Assembly (NCBI GenBank): GCA_963922455.1
Contig: CAWUIO010000021.1
Location: forward strand, 1 to 64,000
Origin: CAWUIO01 sp963922455
GTDB lineage: Bacteria > Bacteroidota > Bacteroidia > Cytophagales > Microscillaceae
Length of the DNA stretch: 64,000 bases
Direction: 5' to 3'
Part shown: positions 25,533 through 36,079 of the stretch, piece by piece
Layout: every line of letters starts with the position of its first letter
Position numbering within the stretch: the first letter of the stretch is position 1
Program-made: the position numbers and the translations under genes
Notes under the pieces: generated by a model
Seen by the model: the letters and a program-made list of their open reading frames with translations, nothing else
What the model was told of the DNA's origin: nothing
Databases searched by the model: none

Positions 25533-28500
25533 TTATTGTTTCGAGACGCGGAAGCGGTGTATTTTCTCACTTGTCTCCAACTGAAGCATATACAAACCGT
25601 TTTCTTGAGATTTCAAGTCCAGGTATTGGCTTTCACCAAGCTTGACCGGGGCTTCCCAAATCACCCTTCCTTGGGGGTTGAGTAGTTTCAAAACCCCTTC
25701 TTCTTGGATGATTACCTGCAGCGTACCCGTAGTTGGGTTAGGCCCTATCTGCAAGGCCTCTTGGTCTACTACGCTAAAACTGATCTGGGACGTAGCACTA
25801 ATTTCACCTTGTCCACTCGGCTCTGTATACGCTGTGGCTTTGAGTGTGTAAGATCCCACAGGGAGTCCTCTGCCAAAGAAATCGCCGGCTATATCTCCAA
25901 ACAAGGCATAAGGGGCTTCGTTTTCGATTTTCGTGGCATTTATGGGGCCGCTTAGGCTTAGGTTTACACTTCCCACTTGCATAGGGTCTGTATTAGCTAC
26001 CAAGTTTAATCGGCTTCGGTAGGTATTTACATTAATTTCGTCCCCATCGCGCATAGGGTCAAATCCCGCAATAGCTTGATCTGTATCGGCATTAAATAAG
26101 CTAAAGCTCATTACATCCAGATTCGGGTTCACGGCCCCCCCTTCCACGACAAAGTGGAAAATGCGAGGTACTCCAGCTTCCCCTCCCCCATTTTTTTCGG
26201 CGTACGGAGTGACGGTCAGCGTATAGCTGCCATTAGCTAGGGTGATACCCAGAATATCTTTAATCCCATTATCCCCAAATAGGCTAAATGGAGCGAAACT
26301 CTCCAAACGTTGGAAGCTGATATCCGATTGTAAATCCATATCCACACTACCCACCGATACCTTATCGGCGAGGGCTACGATACCGATAGCAAAAGGATTA
26401 TTGGGGTCTACTTGTAGCGTATCTCCTTCTTGAAGCGTTTGAAGCAATTCATCGCTATCTGCATTGTAAATCAACACATCTTGCACATCCAAGTCTGGCA
26501 CCAAGGCTTCTTCCAGGGTAAAGCTGATGGATTGTGTATTGCCAGCATCTCCTCTACGGTTACGCATAGTATACGGAGTCGCCTCAACACTATAGGTTCC
26601 TGCTTCTAGCGTGCGGCCCAGGAAATTAGGCCCAATATTTCCAAAATAAGCGTAAGGGGATTCATTGTCCGTTCGGTCAATACTCACCTGCGGGCCATGC
26701 ATGAGCATATGCATACTCCCTACTGCCGCAGGATTGTTCACTGCCTCAATGGCCAATTGGCGATTGGCCAAATCAAACACGGGAACCGTTTCTCCGTCTT
26801 GAATTTCGGCCAAGACTAATTCACTGCCAGCGTCAATCAGTCGGAACCCAATTACGCCCGTTTGACTTAGACTTGCTTCTGGGCTATAAGGTGAATCTCC
26901 GTTAAATGCCGTAATGGTCTTAACCCGATAGGTAATTGTACCAGCAATTACACTCAGCTTATCCGTGAAGAAATTTTCATTTTCACATAGGGTGGCGATT
27001 ACCTTAAAATCGCCCCCGTTCAAGGAGCGTTCTAAGATATAACCCAGCTCTCCCTCATAAGTATCCAACCAGAATACTTCTATATCTCCTTGCGGATTAA
27101 ACGCTGCCCCCATACCTGTGGGTGCCAAGGGTGAATCTTCCTGAGCTCGGATAAAAATATCGGAGCCACCTGGGCCTTTTCCTTCCGCTTGACCATTCTC
27201 ATTACGGAACACCATAGACAAGTAAAACAATTCATCGCCTTCTGCCATACTGTAATATTGACGCGGGGTTAAGGTAATTTCCCATGTATTGGCTTCCCCT
27301 TCAACAGGGGTCATCTGCCCTACTCCATCGTCCTGTCCCCAATTACCTACCACATTACGCCAATCGCCTCCACCCGGTGAGTCCGTATCGTTGAGTACCA
27401 CTCCCGAGTGCATGTATACTTTACTTGCTCCAATTAAGCCTACTGTGCCAGCGGGGTCGGCTTGGTTGGCATCAAACTCTATACGGACTTCGGTATCCGC
27501 ATCAAAGCTGGCCGGTGTAACGCTTACTGCAGTTTGCCCTTGGCTTACGAGAAGATAAAAATCTTCATCCGTACTAGATTTACCTAAATTTTGGCCTTTG
27601 GCATCTCGGAAGTACATTCCGATACGATAAATTGTCTCCTCTTCACCCAAGTTAAAGTATTCTCTGGGCCGAAGGCTAATAGTCCATTTATTGTTTTCTC
27701 CGGGAACCCGGCTCATCTCTCCTATGCCATTATCTTGATTTGGGCTGCCCGCTATGTTCTCCCAAGTAGTACCGCTTGGGGAGTCTTTTACCACTCCGGC
27801 GTAGAGATATACTTTTTCTGCTCCTACAAGTCCTTGGGTTCCTGCAGTGCCCGCCGCCCCGGCGTTAAAAGTGATCTTGACACGATCATCGGCAGTAAAT
27901 TGCCCGGGCTCAACATTTAAGGCGGTTTCAAAGAAATTAACCAAGCCTACTTCTGGGTAATCCACAGGTTGGTCGGTATAGATATGAAATTCACCTGGCA
28001 CTAAATCAACCGACTGTTCTAGTGAATTTACTTCCAAGGGAGCCCCTCCACCAAAGTAATCGTACCACGTGCCCGTATGAATAAATCCGGGGGAGAAACT
28101 CCCACTACTCAGGCCGAAGTTGCCCAGGACGGTAACATTCATGCCCCCACTGGTAAAGTTAATCTGGCGGAGCTGTCCGCTAGGGGTCCAGTCAAAACCG
28201 CCATCCTCAAAGACATCCGGGTTTTCATTAACTAGTTTGTTAATGGCAGCGATTACCTTCAAGAGTTTTTGGCGCTCCGGATCTTCGTAGTATCCTAAAC
28301 CTCCTTCACCCCAAGGTAAGGGTTTATTGCCTACCCGGCCATTAAAGTTGATATCTACATCATAGCCCAACTCTCCAAACATCCACATGAGTTTAGCTCC
28401 GGGCAATGTATACATAAAAGCTGCTGCCAACTTGGTTCGCTCTATGGCTATACTGGTATCCCGGACATTGTACTCTCCCACAGAAAGTCCTTCGGTGATA

Positions 28501-31500
28501 CCATGCCAGACCATACGTTGCTCATCGTGGCTTTCCATATAGCTAACGAGGTTCTTATCATTCCAGCCTCGGCTACTAGACAAAGCGTCACTAAAATTGG
28601 CCCCAACATTCCCTTCTACGGCATCTCCGTAGGTAAAGCTCATATTCCCCCAAAGCATAATGCCATGATTAGAGAGTTGAATTTCTTCGCTGTTATCGGC
28701 AAAGTGCTCCAGGATCACATAGGCATGGGGGTCGGCCTGCCATACTACATCGGCCATACGTTTTAGAATATCAATTCGGGCTTGATCAAAAGCTCCCCCA
28801 TCCCCAGGAGTATTGGTCATACCCTTGGTAAAGTCAAAGCGGTAGCCATCAAACTTGTATTCTTCCAGCCAATAGCGATTTCCCCGGTCCATCAAGTCTC
28901 GGGTGTATGGACTATCGTGATTGAAATCAAAACCGAAGGAAAATACTTGATTGGGTGATTCCTCATTAAACCAAGGGCTATCGGGCGTAGGACGTCCCAG
29001 GGTATTGTCAAAATACATTTGAACTAAGGGGGATTGCCCATAATTATGGTTCCAAACGATATCCAAAAGGACAACCATTCCTCTTTCGTGGCAGGCTTCA
29101 ATCAGTGCCTTCAAGTCGTCTTTGGTACCATAGTATTTGTCGGGGGCGAAATAAAATGAGGGATTGTAACCCCAGCTTTCATTTAGCTCAAACTCGTTGA
29201 TGGGCATTAATTCCAGGGCATTGACACCTAGGTTTTGCAGGTAATCCAAGGAGTCAATAACATCTTTATACGAGTGGCTTCCTACGAAGTCTCGTACCAA
29301 AAGCTCATAAATCATTAAGTCTTCTTTGCGGGGGTGCCCACCAACCGGCTCTGGATAAGTCCATTGATAAGACGCTTGGTCCGTCTGAAAAACGGTTGAA
29401 ATGCCGTGCTGGGGCTGGGGATGCTGGATAAGATTGGGATAAATATCTTCCGTAATTTCAGCATCGTACACCGGGTCAATCACTTTATCGGCAAAAGGAT
29501 CGCCCACTTTAATGACACCATCTACCCAATATTGGTATATGTACTCTTGCCCAGGAGTTAGCCCTGTCAATTCTAACCAAAACTTCTCCCCATCGGGGGT
29601 TTGGTTCATTTGGTAGGCTGGGTCAATGGTCCAGTTATTAAAATCTCCCACTAAAAAGACAAATTCTTTACCTGGGGCCGTTAAAACCAGCGTAGCTTTA
29701 CTTGCATCATTGGGGTCATAGTTTATACCACTTTGCAAACCTTCGGGTAATGCCGCTACTTGGTTGGCAGCCCTCAAGTTTAAGGTGATATCCTTACTAC
29801 TGGATACGGTCTGGCTACCTACTTGAGCCTCTACCCGGACGTTAAAAGTCTCAGCGGTAGTTGCTGGAAAGGTGTAGGAAATTTCTGTGGCATTTTCTTC
29901 GGAAGCTACCTCTTGATCATCGACATACATTGTAATCACATCGGCCGGATTGGAGCTAATCGCGGAGAGGGTAACATCCGAACCATTCACTGCGAAAATT
30001 TCATTGCCAATAGGTGCCGTAAATTGTACAAAAGTGCCGGGGTCAATATCAATATAAATATCGCCATTACTGTTGTTTTTTCCTTCTTGGGACCCATCAG
30101 CATTCCGGAATACCATGGCCAAGCGGAATATAACTTGATCATTAGGAACTGTATAATACTCTCGAATGCTGGGGCTTAGGGTAATTTGCCACTTATTGTC
30201 CTCGCCGGGCACCTTGCTCATCTCCCCAATCCCATCATCTTGGCCATAATTACCAACCACATGGGTCCAAACCTGTCCGTCCGGGCCAGAAATCACCACT
30301 CCAGAGTGGAGATACACCTTCTCGGCTCCAATTAAACCACTAACACCTTGGGTAGCATCGTAGATTAAAGTGACTTCTTGATTAGGGGTGGGAAGCTCAG
30401 GAATTAACTGGACAATCGGATTATCCCCCCCCAATACTTCTACAAAACTGTATTGACCGCTAAGATCATTAAACGTTATGTCATAGGTCCCGGCTGTAAC
30501 GGGAATATTTGGGCCATCCAAAGTAGCTAAGCCTGAGGGGAAATCAGCAGCTCCCCAATTAACATCCCAAGCATCGTTGGCCCGGAACTTAGCTTCTCCA
30601 TCGGTCAATATAAAATTGGTCAATGTCCATAGGTGAGGATTTAGGGCATCCGGATTCATAGGGCTAGAGGCATCCCAGCCCAAGGGGGTTGAGGAACCAA
30701 TTATTCCTACAGTTTCGTAGGTTGGGCCTGTAAGGGCTTCAAAAGTATAGGCCCCGCTTAGATCATTAAATGTGATGGTATAAGTACCTGCCGTAATTGG
30801 AATGTTAGGGCCATCTTGGGTAGCGGTTCCAGCGGGAAAATCACTGGCTCCCCAGTTTACGTCCCAGGCATTGTTGGCCCGAAATTTCGCTTCTCCATCC
30901 ACGAGCGTAAAGCCAATTAAACGCCAGATATGAGGGTTATTCACATCTTGTTGCATCGGGCTAGAGGCATCCCAACCCAAGGGCGTGGCCGATCCGATGA
31001 TTCCTACAGTTTCATACGTAGTGCCACTAAGCTCGGAGAAGGAATACTCTCCTGTAATATCGTTAAAACTGACATCATAGGTGCCACTGTTTACCGGAAT
31101 ATTAGGTCCATCTAAAGTAGCCGTACCGTTCGGGAAGTCACTGCCTCCCCAGTTGACATCCCAGGCATCATTAGCCCGGAATTTGGCTTCTCCATTGCTT
31201 AAATCAAGTCCATTTAAAGTCCAAAGGTGGGGGTTATTGGCATCTTGCACCAAAGGCGTAGAAGCATCCCAGCCCAGAGGGGTCGCTGAGCCAATAATCC
31301 CAAGGGTTTCATAGGTGGGAGCACTAGCATCTATAAACGTGTAGGCTCCCGTTTCATCGTGGAAGGTGACATGGTAGGTGCCGCCTGTTACGGGTATATT
31401 GGGGCCATCTAAAGTAGCCGTACCGTTCGGGAAGTCACTTCCTCCCCAGTTGACATCCCAGGCATTATTGGCCCGGAACTTGGCTTCCCCATCAACCAGG

Positions 31501-32291
31501 ATTAGATTTTCTAAAGTCCAGAGGTTGGGGTCATTGGCATCTTGTTGTAAAGGAGTCGAGGCGTCCCATCCTGAAGGCGTGGCAGAACCAATAATTCCAA
31601 TCGTCTCAAATCCTGGAACCGGCGATTCAGCACTGTTATCAAAAGCAAACTCTCCTGTTTCGTCATTGTAGCTAAGGGAATACGTGCCCGCCTCAGCCAC
31701 TATATTATCACCATTGAGGAAAGTGGTTCCGCTAGGGAATGTACCTCCCCCCCAGTTTACCGCCCAATCATTATCTGCCCTAAATTTAATCTCCCCTTCG
31801 GTCAAAGTAATTTCGTCTAAAGTCCATAGGTGCGGATTTAGTGGATCTTGGTTTAAAGGAGTAGAAGCATCCCATCCTGAAGGGCTGGCAGAGCCAATAA
31901 TGCCTACCGTTCCGTAAGTGGGCACCTCCACGTCATTAAAACTGTAGTCTCCAGTTTCGTCATTAAAAGCAATATGATAGGTACCCGGATTGATGACCAT
32001 ATTCGGGCCATTCAGACTGGCAGTTCCTCGGGGGAAATCACTCCCCCCCCAGTTGACGTCCCAGGCGTCGTTGGCCCGGAATTTTAATTCGCCAGCCCCC
32101 AATTCCTGGTCATCCAATCTCCAAATACGAGGATTGTTTTCATCTTGCACCATAGGTGTTGAGGCGTCCCAGCCTTGCGGGGTCGCCGAACCAATGATGC
32201 CTAGGCTTGCGTAGGGTGATTGTGCTTGTACTGGAAGCCAAAAGCCCAGCAACAAGAACAAGCCCCAATACTTTAGGCACGCGTGTTTCAT
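25533..32291 (-). CDS. Giant secreted GH13 amylase with SusF/SusE-like repeats and T9SS sorting domain
   Basis: This 2252-residue protein has these parts in order: signal peptide (1-23); six SusF/SusE-like repeats of about 99 residues each (26-617), each opening IIGSxTPxGWDAS and including WDVNWG; a domain with AEKVYLHSGVV (625-755); an Ig-like domain; a CBM48-like module (VFLVGDFNNW, about 877); a GH13 alpha-amylase catalytic domain (about 995-1380); two more AEKVYL/ASKVYM domains; an FnIII domain (about 1725); three related ~115-residue beta domains; and a T9SS type A sorting domain (about 2178-2252). All GH13 motifs are intact: DIVWNH, nucleophile Asp1153 in GYRFDF, acid Glu1195 in VILEHF and Asp1256 in ESHDEQ. 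It should hydrolyse starch- or glycogen-type glucans on the cell surface. Confidence 0.92.
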   Translation of the reverse strand: MKHACLKYWGLFLLLGFWLPVQAQSPYASLGIIGSATPQGWDASTPMVQDENNPRIWRLDDQELGAGELKFRANDAWDVNWGGSDFPRGTASLNGPNMVINPGTYHIAFNDETGDYSFNDVEVPTYGTVGIIGSASPSGWDASTPLNQDPLNPHLWTLDEITLTEGEIKFRADNDWAVNWGGGTFPSGTTFLNGDNIVAEAGTYSLSYNDETGEFAFDNSAESPVPGFETIGIIGSATPSGWDASTPLQQDANDPNLWTLENLILVDGEAKFRANNAWDVNWGGSDFPNGTATLDGPNIPVTGGTYHVTFHDETGAYTFIDASAPTYETLGIIGSATPLGWDASTPLVQDANNPHLWTLNGLDLSNGEAKFRANDAWDVNWGGSDFPNGTATLDGPNIPVNSGTYDVSFNDITGEYSFSELSGTTYETVGIIGSATPLGWDASSPMQQDVNNPHIWRLIGFTLVDGEAKFRANNAWDVNWGASDFPAGTATQDGPNIPITAGTYTITFNDLSGAYTFEALTGPTYETVGIIGSSTPLGWDASSPMNPDALNPHLWTLTNFILTDGEAKFRANDAWDVNWGAADFPSGLATLDGPNIPVTAGTYDITFNDLSGQYSFVEVLGGDNPIVQLIPELPTPNQEVTLIYDATQGVSGLIGAEKVYLHSGVVISGPDGQVWTHVVGNYGQDDGIGEMSKVPGEDNKWQITLSPSIREYYTVPNDQVIFRLAMVFRNADGSQEGKNNSNGDIYIDIDPGTFVQFTAPIGNEIFAVNGSDVTLSAISSNPADVITMYVDDQEVASEENATEISYTFPATTAETFNVRVEAQVGSQTVSSSKDITLNLRAANQVAALPEGLQSGINYDPNDASKATLVLTAPGKEFVFLVGDFNNWTIDPAYQMNQTPDGEKFWLELTGLTPGQEYIYQYWVDGVIKVGDPFADKVIDPVYDAEITEDIYPNLIQHPQPQHGISTVFQTDQASYQWTYPEPVGGHPRKEDLMIYELLVRDFVGSHSYKDVIDSLDYLQNLGVNALELMPINEFELNESWGYNPSFYFAPDKYYGTKDDLKALIEACHERGMVVLLDIVWNHNYGQSPLVQMYFDNTLGRPTPDSPWFNEESPNQVFSFGFDFNHDSPYTRDLMDRGNRYWLEEYKFDGYRFDFTKGMTNTPGDGGAFDQARIDILKRMADVVWQADPHAYVILEHFADNSEEIQLSNHGIMLWGNMSFTYGDAVEGNVGANFSDALSSSRGWNDKNLVSYMESHDEQRMVWHGITEGLSVGEYNVRDTSIAIERTKLAAAFMYTLPGAKLMWMFGELGYDVDINFNGRVGNKPLPWGEGGLGYYEDPERQKLLKVIAAINKLVNENPDVFEDGGFDWTPSGQLRQINFTSGGMNVTVLGNFGLSSGSFSPGFIHTGTWYDYFGGGAPLEVNSLEQSVDLVPGEFHIYTDQPVDYPEVGLVNFFETALNVEPGQFTADDRVKITFNAGAAGTAGTQGLVGAEKVYLYAGVVKDSPSGTTWENIAGSPNQDNGIGEMSRVPGENNKWTISLRPREYFNLGEEETIYRIGMYFRDAKGQNLGKSSTDEDFYLLVSQGQTAVSVTPASFDADTEVRIEFDANQADPAGTVGLIGASKVYMHSGVVLNDTDSPGGGDWRNVVGNWGQDDGVGQMTPVEGEANTWEITLTPRQYYSMAEGDELFYLSMVFRNENGQAEGKGPGGSDIFIRAQEDSPLAPTGMGAAFNPQGDIEVFWLDTYEGELGYILERSLNGGDFKVIATLCENENFFTDKLSVIAGTITYRVKTITAFNGDSPYSPEASLSQTGVIGFRLIDAGSELVLAEIQDGETVPVFDLANRQLAIEAVNNPAAVGSMHMLMHGPQVSIDRTDNESPYAYFGNIGPNFLGRTLEAGTYSVEATPYTMRNRRGDAGNTQSISFTLEEALVPDLDVQDVLIYNADSDELLQTLQEGDTLQVDPNNPFAIGIVALADKVSVGSVDMDLQSDISFQRLESFAPFSLFGDNGIKDILGITLANGSYTLTVTPYAEKNGGGEAGVPRIFHFVVEGGAVNPNLDVMSFSLFNADTDQAIAGFDPMRDGDEINVNTYRSRLNLVANTDPMQVGSVNLSLSGPINATKIENEAPYALFGDIAGDFFGRGLPVGSYTLKATAYTEPSGQGEISATSQISFSVVDQEALQIGPNPTTGTLQVIIQEEGVLKLLNPQGRVIWEAPVKLGESQYLDLKSQENGLYMLQLETSEKIHRFRVSKQ
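30440..32220 (-). repeat. Six tandem coding repeats in the amylase gene
   Basis: The six SusF/SusE-like units are about 297 bases each. Neighbouring units share long near-identical stretches, for example around 31117-31165 and 31414-31462. This indicates recent unit duplication or gene conversion and makes the region prone to slippage or assembly collapse. The ~390-base stretch 32292-32679 upstream is AT-rich, holds no gene and should contain the amylase promoter. Confidence 0.85.
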
Positions 32292-32679
32292 AGTGATTTT
32301 AATTATTAGTTTTAGTTGTAAAAAATTTTGATTGCCTTGGAAAGAAATTTCGTGAGTCATCCTTGGGTATTCTTAAAGCACGGCATACTTCATGATATTT
32401 TAAAAAGCAGGGGATCCTTGTAGTCTCATTACTTTATCAGAAATGTTGTGGCTTTCTAACAAAGTCGGTGCAATTTGCTCTATCGGTTGATATAGAACGA
32501 TTCACAGATTTTTTATACTTAAATCTAGATGAGATTTTAGTAGGGGGCAAACGATAAAATGAATATATAGATGAAATTTTTTCATTTTTCTTTCAAGCAA
32601 TTGACCCATAGGTAATTAGGAAGCAAAAAAAATAAAAAAATATAGATAGAATATTACCATTTTAAGATGTAAAAGGGTT

Positions 32680-34347
32680 CTAAACGGAAGGAATGGCCAA
32701 GATATGTGCCTCAAAACCTTCATTAGGGACCCGGGACTTGTTTTTTATTTTAGTCTTGTAAGCGTAGATAGTGTTTACAGAGAAGTTGAGGATTTTTGCA
32801 ATCTGGGCATTGTCCGAAAGTCCCATCCGTATGAGGGCATAAATTCGGAGGTCTGTATTTAGGAGGCTGCCTTCGGAGGGGGATATTCGGTCTTTTTCCT
32901 CAAATAGGAGGTTAAACTTCTCGATAAAATCGGGAAAAATCTTCAGAAATATTATGTCAAAATTGTGAAACAACTCCTTACGCTCGTTTTTAGGGTCAAG
33001 CTTGCGGGCCGTCTTTTTGATCTGATCATAGCGTTTGTTTAACAAATCATCTAAGACTTGATTTTTAATCTCATCTAAGTGCTCAATGTACCTTGAGCTC
33101 AAACTGAAATAATACGCAATGTACTCTTCTTTGATTCTATTGTTTTCTTGCAATTGCTCATTTAGTAGACTCAGCTCATCATGGCTTTGACTGATGTCTT
33201 TTCGGGCACGCTCTAAGCGTTTATTTTGCACGAAAATAATCAAGGCAAATACCAATATCACGAGACATAAGCCTGTAAAAACTAAGGCAAAGTGGTACCA
33301 GCGATTGGTTTGACGCTCCGCTTTTTTGAGTTTTTCTAACTCGATCAATGGGATTAAGGGAGATAGTTGTAAGGTTCTCTGGCGCGCTCCAAAAAATTTT
33401 GCGTCTTCCCAGGCCAGTAAAATATAGCGGTGAGCATACTCCACATATCCTTTCTGATATAATAGCTCGGCCAGATTTTTAAGGGCGGAGGTTTCTTTGG
33501 TGGCCGTTTTGATATCTTGGATAGCCGCATGTATGTACAAGAGCATAGCTTCACTGGTATCTCCCAGAGCTTGAATGCTCCTTCCTAGGCTTGTATTCGT
33601 CATGGCCTTTTCGTGCTCACTCAGGGTAAAATCCTTTTTTAGTTTGCGGTATAAGTCTCGGCTTTGCGGGTAATTTTCTAATTGAAGGCTGCGAAATGCT
33701 TTAGAACCGAGACTTTGGGGAGATTCGTCTCCTACTAAGTCCACTACTGAGTCACAATATTGACTTCCTAAGTTCTGGTATTGATTGGAGTACAGGTCAT
33801 CTTCATGGTAAGCCGCCAAATCAAAATAAGCCCGGGCCAAATAATTAAAATACATCACCTTATCCATAACATCCTGGGATTTTGGAGCAGCAGTATTACT
33901 TCTAATGGCTAGATCGAGATCTATTTCTTGAAACGGTATTTGGAGCATTTCAAGGGTATCCAAAGCTTCTTTGTACATACCAGCCGTTAATAAAACATAA
34001 CCTGATTTCAGTTGGGCATAGCGAATAAAGCCGGGGTCTTTCATTTGTTTGGCTAGCTCATAGAGCTTTTGGGTATAGACATAGGCCGAATCGTAAATGT
34101 ACGTTTCATACTCCTCGAGGATAAGGCTGATCAATTCATATTGTTGGGGCAATGATTCGCGCGTTTTTTCTTCGTGTAAGCGCTCTTTTAAGGACTGTAT
34201 TTTTTGATCTTTTTTAATTTCATACGCATTCCGTAACTCAATAACAGAGTCTAGTTCGTCCAAAGCATCTTGTAATTTTGGAAATTGGGAATAAGCCCCT
34301 AAAGGAAAGAAAAACAAGATCAGCATGCATACAAGGAGTTGGGGCAT
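32680..34347 (-). CDS. DUF6377-type membrane-bound TPR regulator with C-terminal HTH
   Basis: This 555-residue protein has a signal sequence and a TPR-like helical region (about 20-310; LDELDSVIELRNAYEIKKDQ is typical of the family's start). A membrane helix near 330-352 follows (WYHFALVFTGLCLVILVFALI), then a coiled coil and a C-terminal region ending in a LuxR-type helix-turn-helix (ALIRMGLSDNAQIAKILNFS, VNTIYAYKTKIKNKS). It should sense something outside or in the periplasm and bind DNA from the membrane. It is next to the amylase gene and is the likely regulator of it. ATG at 34347 chosen; a TTG one codon upstream is possible. Confidence 0.82.
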   Translation of the reverse strand: MPQLLVCMLILFFFPLGAYSQFPKLQDALDELDSVIELRNAYEIKKDQKIQSLKERLHEEKTRESLPQQYELISLILEEYETYIYDSAYVYTQKLYELAKQMKDPGFIRYAQLKSGYVLLTAGMYKEALDTLEMLQIPFQEIDLDLAIRSNTAAPKSQDVMDKVMYFNYLARAYFDLAAYHEDDLYSNQYQNLGSQYCDSVVDLVGDESPQSLGSKAFRSLQLENYPQSRDLYRKLKKDFTLSEHEKAMTNTSLGRSIQALGDTSEAMLLYIHAAIQDIKTATKETSALKNLAELLYQKGYVEYAHRYILLAWEDAKFFGARQRTLQLSPLIPLIELEKLKKAERQTNRWYHFALVFTGLCLVILVFALIIFVQNKRLERARKDISQSHDELSLLNEQLQENNRIKEEYIAYYFSLSSRYIEHLDEIKNQVLDDLLNKRYDQIKKTARKLDPKNERKELFHNFDIIFLKIFPDFIEKFNLLFEEKDRISPSEGSLLNTDLRIYALIRMGLSDNAQIAKILNFSVNTIYAYKTKIKNKSRVPNEGFEAHILAIPSV

Positions 34348-34468
34348 CAATGGGAACGCTTAATAGATCAAAAAAATGAGTACATTATATCCTAAATGCT
34401 AAAGAAGTACTTTTTGCAGACAATTTATAATCATATTAAGCTTCCTATTGATTTCAAGTTTTCAGAAT

Positions 34469-34597
34469 GGCTGAGGGATAGAGCGGCCTGTTTGAGCTCG
34501 TGTTGGGCTGTGGGGAGAGGCAGCGAGTAGCGAAAGCCCGACCCCGGCGGCACTTACTCATGTAGCGGGTAATATGTGAATCGCCGGGGGCAGCCCC
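34469..34597 (+). repeat. 130-bp structured repeat, copy 9 (type B)
   Basis: Type B ends GGCTG/CAGCC. Variable stem CCCCGGCG/CGCCGGGG (8 bp), nearly the same as copy 7. It lies in the divergent space between the DUF6377 regulator and dnaN. Confidence 0.95.
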
Positions 34598-34770
34598 AAA
34601 TTTTCGAAAAAATCAATTGACTGAGAATGAAGAGGCTAAGGAATATGTTTGCGTGAGGCCCTTGAAATTGCGACGAAGGTGTTGTATTATTTAGGGGATT
34701 ATGATATAAATTTGAAGAATATACTAAAAGCAATTCAGTCCTAATTTTTATTTGCCTAGAAACAAAGCGT

Positions 34771-35895
34771 ATGAAATTTACTGTTTCCTCAACCCTATTG
34801 CAGAAAAACCTCTCCGCTATGAGCGGGGTAATCCCCAGTAACCCCTTGCTTCCTATCTTAGAAAATTTCCTCTTGGTGATCGAGGAAGGAAAACTGACCG
34901 CCAGCGCGACTGATTCTAATATTTCCATGGTGGCCGAAGTAGAGGTAGACTCCAATGAAACCGGCAGTATTGCGGTACCGGCCCGTCAATTGTTGGATAC
35001 CCTTCGTAAGCTGCCTGAGCAACCCTTGAGTATAGAGATAGACGAAGAGGAACAACGCTTTGAAATCACCTCGTATAATGGGCGCTATGTGCTTACCGGA
35101 GAAAATTCGGATGACTTTCCCCGTATCCCGGAAGCCCAGGAAGCCAGTAGCTTAGCCATACCTGCTTCGGTATTGAATTTGGCCATCACCAGTACCTTTT
35201 TTGCCATCAGCAATGATGACCTTCGCCCGGCCATGACGGGATTGTATGTCAATATCCAAGAAGGGCTGACAACCTTTGTCTCTACCGATGGAAACCGCCT
35301 GGTAAAATACCAAAGACGGGATTTGGAATCCCAAGACAGCCGCTCGCTTATTATTCCCAAGAAGGCTTTGGGGCTACTCAAATCTACTTTGCCTGGTGAT
35401 GAGACAGGCGTCAAGACGGAGTTTAATGATTCACACGCTTTTTTTGCCTTTGACCAGTTTCGCCTGGTTTGTCGATTGATTGATGAGACTTTCCCAGATT
35501 TTGAAAATGCGATCCCCCAGGATAATCCTAATATTTTAATGATCAACCGGAGTGAGTTGCTTAATTCATTAGACCGTTTGTCTATTTACTCGAATAAAAC
35601 CACCAATCAAATACGGTTTAAATTAGAAGCCTCAAAACTTCAAATCTTTGCCGAAGATTTAGATTTTTCCAATGAGGCCCACGAATCTTTACCCTCCGAT
35701 TACCAAGGGGATGATATGGAAATTGGCTTTAACGTTAAATTTTTGATTGAAATGGTCAGTAACCTGCAAGCTGAGGAAGTGCAATTTTCTATGTCTACTC
35801 CCCGCCGGGCCGGTGTACTGGTGCCTACCGAAAAAGATCCTGATGAAGAGGTGCTGATGTTGATCATGCCTGTCATGTTAAACACCTATGCCTAG
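34771..35895 (+). CDS. dnaN: DNA polymerase III subunit beta (sliding clamp)
   Basis: This 374-residue protein is the ring-shaped clamp that holds DNA polymerase III on DNA. The three-domain beta fold is evident: MKFTVSSTLLQKNLS at the start, NPLLPILENF, the TGENSDDFPRIP segment, a central ATDGNRL-type STDGNRLVKY, and the ending LMIMPVMLNTY, which forms the binding pocket for clamp-binding peptides. The length is normal. Start ATG 34771 fits the family N-terminus exactly. No dnaA, recF or gyrB lies beside it, so this window shows no sign of a replication origin. The ~300-base gap 35896-36202 downstream contains no gene. Confidence 0.97.
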   Translation: MKFTVSSTLLQKNLSAMSGVIPSNPLLPILENFLLVIEEGKLTASATDSNISMVAEVEVDSNETGSIAVPARQLLDTLRKLPEQPLSIEIDEEEQRFEITSYNGRYVLTGENSDDFPRIPEAQEASSLAIPASVLNLAITSTFFAISNDDLRPAMTGLYVNIQEGLTTFVSTDGNRLVKYQRRDLESQDSRSLIIPKKALGLLKSTLPGDETGVKTEFNDSHAFFAFDQFRLVCRLIDETFPDFENAIPQDNPNILMINRSELLNSLDRLSIYSNKTTNQIRFKLEASKLQIFAEDLDFSNEAHESLPSDYQGDDMEIGFNVKFLIEMVSNLQAEEVQFSMSTPRRAGVLVPTEKDPDEEVLMLIMPVMLNTYA

Positions 35896-36079
35896 CGCAG
35901 GGGCCCATACCATGTTTACCGGGGGCAGTGAATTGCCAAGGAAAATGCACTAAATCCACCGCTTAGCTTACCCAGTAGTATTTACATATATTTGGAGTGA
36001 AATTAGCACATTTTCGGAGCGATTTCTGAAACGTATGCCATTGGGTGAAACTTTTTACGTTCATCTTTTGGATAGAAGT

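Noticed and set aside
34771..35895. dnaN as a marker of the replication origin
   Set aside because: No dnaA, recF or gyrB and no DnaA-box cluster was seen around it; in this lineage dnaN can lie away from the origin.
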